Assembly (NCBI GenBank): GCA_024275135.1
Contig: JAJRZS010000067.1
Span: 1 to 64,000 of the forward strand
Reading direction: 5' to 3'
Source of the DNA: Planctomycetota bacterium
Lineage (GTDB): Bacteria > Planctomycetota > UBA1135
Length of the DNA: 64,000 bases
A program made the position numbers and the translations under genes. Below the pieces are notes generated by a model, which saw only the letters and a list, made by a program, of their open reading frames with translations, was not told the origin of the DNA and ran no database searches. Below, piece by piece: positions 62,321 to 64,000 of this stretch (the first letter of the stretch is position 1; every line of letters starts with the position of its first letter).

Positions 62321-63994
62321 TTACTCCAGGCCGACAATCTCGCCGTTGGGGAGCAAATCCATTTGTGTGGCCATAGGGTTTTTCGGCAGCCCGGGCATGC
62401 GGAAAATATTGCCGGTGAGGACCACCAAAAACCCGGCGCCGGAATTGACGACGACATTGCGCACTTTCAATTTGAAACCAGTTGGGCGCCCGATTTTTTT
62501 GGCGTCATCCGAGAGTGAGCCGGGCACTTTGGCAATGCAGACTGGCAATTCAGAAAACCCCATGTCTTCGATGCGTTGCAAATCTTTCACCGCGCTAAAG
62601 GCGAAGCCCACGTCCTCGGCACCGTAGAGCTTCTGCGCAATTTTCCGAATTTTCTCCCGCGGGGAATCTTCTAAGGCATACACCGGAGTAAAAGGGGGCG
62701 AGCCGGCGTTAACGGCATGCATGACGGCGTCGGCTAGGGCCAGCGCACCTTGACCGCCGTCGGCGTGGTGGGTGGAAACCGCAAATTCCACCCCCAACTC
62801 GGCACAGCGTTTTTGCACCACCGCGATTTCTTCTTCTGCGTCCGATTGGAAGCGGTTGAGGGCCACAACGGGTGGTTTGCCGAGGGTTTGGATGTTTTCG
62901 ATATGCTTTTCCAGATTGGTCAGGCCGGCCTCGACGGCGGCGAGGTCGACAGAATCCAAATCCGTTTTGGCTTTACCGCCATGCATTTTTAAGGCGCGGA
63001 TGGTGGCGACCAAAACTACGGCGTCGGGATCAAGCCCGGCCAGACGGCATTTAATGTCGAAAAACTTTTCGGCACCCAAATCGGCACCAAAGCCAGCTTC
63101 GGTGATGGTCCAATCAGCAAAATGCATGGCCATGCGGGTGGCGAGGATGGAATTGCAACCATGGGCGATGTTGGCGAAGGGGCCGCCGTGGATAAAGGCG
63201 GGCGTGCCTTCCAAACTTTGCACCAGGTTGGGATTGAGGGCGTCACGCAACAGTGCCATCATCGCACCAATGCAATCCATTTGCCGCGCATAGACCGGTT
63301 GTCCATCCAAATCGTAGGCAATCAGAATGCGTTGCAAACGTTGACGCAAATCGTCGGCGTCTTGGGCCAGACAAAGAATGGCCATGATTTCGCTGGCGGC
63401 GGTGATGTCGAAACCGCTTTGCCGCGGCACCCCTTGCCCAGTACCACCCAGCCCACTCACCAAACTACGCAGGGAGCGATCATTCATATCCATCACCCGC
63501 CGCCAAACAATGCGTCGCACATCCAAGCGCAAGGCATTGCCAAAGTGCAAGTGATTGTCAATCATCGCCGCCAGCAAGTTATTGGCGGCAGTGATGGCGT
63601 GAAAATCCCCAGTGAAATGCAGGTTGATGCGATCGAGCGGCATGACCTGGCTGTATCCGCCGCCACAAGCTCCGCCTTTGACTCCCATGCAAGGGCCTAA
63701 GGAGGGTTCACGCAAGGCAAGACAAACCGATTCTTTCTTGGCATGGAAGGCTTGGGCCAAACCGATGCTGGTGGTGGTTTTACCTTCCCCGGCGGGAGTG
63801 GGGGTAATGGCCGACACCAAGACCAAGCGCGGCTTCGCAGTGCGCTGGCGAGGGCGACTCAAAGCCTGGATATCCACCTTGGCGATGGTTTGGCCAAAGG
63901 GTTGTAGGTCGGCGGTTTCGATGCCGAGATTCTGAGCAATCTCGGCAATGGGACGCGCCTGAAATTGGCGGGCAATGGCAACATCGGATTTCAT
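62321..63994 (-). CDS. fhs: Formate-tetrahydrofolate ligase
   Basis: 557 residues, full length for the family. The ATP-binding TPTPAGEGKTTTSIGLAQAF and the diagnostic REPSLGPCMGVKGGACGGGY and DFHAITAANNLLAAMIDNHL motifs are present. The enzyme makes 10-formyl-tetrahydrofolate from formate, ATP and THF in the cytosol, for one-carbon transfer. The start at 63994 is close to the window edge but well supported. UvrD begins 73 bases downstream on the same strand. Confidence 0.96.
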   Translation of the reverse strand: MKSDVAIARQFQARPIAEIAQNLGIETADLQPFGQTIAKVDIQALSRPRQRTAKPRLVLVSAITPTPAGEGKTTTSIGLAQAFHAKKESVCLALREPSLGPCMGVKGGACGGGYSQVMPLDRINLHFTGDFHAITAANNLLAAMIDNHLHFGNALRLDVRRIVWRRVMDMNDRSLRSLVSGLGGTGQGVPRQSGFDITAASEIMAILCLAQDADDLRQRLQRILIAYDLDGQPVYARQMDCIGAMMALLRDALNPNLVQSLEGTPAFIHGGPFANIAHGCNSILATRMAMHFADWTITEAGFGADLGAEKFFDIKCRLAGLDPDAVVLVATIRALKMHGGKAKTDLDSVDLAAVEAGLTNLEKHIENIQTLGKPPVVALNRFQSDAEEEIAVVQKRCAELGVEFAVSTHHADGGQGALALADAVMHAVNAGSPPFTPVYALEDSPREKIRKIAQKLYGAEDVGFAFSAVKDLQRIEDMGFSELPVCIAKVPGSLSDDAKKIGRPTGFKLKVRNVVVNSGAGFLVVLTGNIFRMPGLPKNPMATQMDLLPNGEIVGLE

Positions 63995-64000
63995 GGCTTG

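Noticed and set aside
1..64000. CRISPR, insertion sequences, prophage, tRNA, rRNA
   Set aside because: No regular direct repeats, transposase or integrase genes, or T-arm consensus in the gaps were seen when reading the window by eye.

Overview
The window is a gene-dense stretch of Gram-negative bacterial chromosome of moderate GC. There is no rRNA, no CRISPR array, no insertion sequence, no prophage, and I saw no tRNA. Many products carry signal peptides or lipoboxes. The subtilase and a 276-residue secreted protein end in C-terminal modules that I associate with exported proteins of Planctomycetota of the Poly30/Saltatorellus type. I therefore lean towards Planctomycetota, as an inference of moderate-to-low confidence. 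Genes are packed tightly: most operon joints are ATGA or TAATG overlaps, and most convergent pairs overlap or abut at their stop codons.

Layout. 0-8 kb: a Bat/MoxR-associated operon (DUF58, DUF4381, BatA, fused BatB-BatC, BatD) running into an OmpR-type regulator and a histidine kinase. 8-18 kb, minus strand: a secreted subtilase, then a three-subunit molybdenum hydroxylase whose FAD subunit has the extra four-cysteine loop of 4-hydroxybenzoyl-CoA reductase, then a complete serine operon (serB, class V aminotransferase, serA). 18-26 kb: a receiver/PEP-synthase-like fusion, YjbR-like protein, class I fumarase, small lipoproteins and glutaminyl-tRNA synthetase. 26-29 kb: GDP-mannose dehydratase, GDP-deoxymannose reductase and a glycosyltransferase, a GDP-rhamnose-type surface polysaccharide set. 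29-34 kb: a metallo-beta-lactamase-fold protein with an altered metal motif, and a minus-strand operon with a PLP decarboxylase, a MATE-like transporter, a VOC/zinc-ribbon protein and a lipoprotein. 34-46 kb: a porin, secreted proteins, an M1 peptidase, a structured RNA with a terminator, an Rrf2 regulator, a large lipoprotein, a thioredoxin/HEAT protein and a ferredoxin-NADP reductase-like protein. 46-64 kb: two large FG-GAP/ASPIC/thioredoxin lipoproteins, FabH, a nitroreductase-SurE fusion, a GT-C transferase, an M3 peptidase, a UvrD-type helicase and formate-tetrahydrofolate ligase.

The most interesting result is strong evidence for three selenoproteins that conventional gene calling would truncate or split. 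Two tandem paralogues (46653-49901 and about 49894-53037) are each interrupted at the same aligned position by an in-frame TGA within D-L-[TGA]-S-S-F-W-R. The codons around it differ synonymously while the TGA is kept, and each TGA is followed at the right distance by a hairpin with a G in the apical loop. A third, unrelated secreted protein (35040-36233, minus) has C-E-S-[TGA]-G-G, a CxxU motif. It continues 52 codons in frame to a TAA just before a bidirectional terminator, and also has a bSECIS-like hairpin. No selA, selB, selC or selD lies in the window, so the reading depends on finding them elsewhere in the genome.
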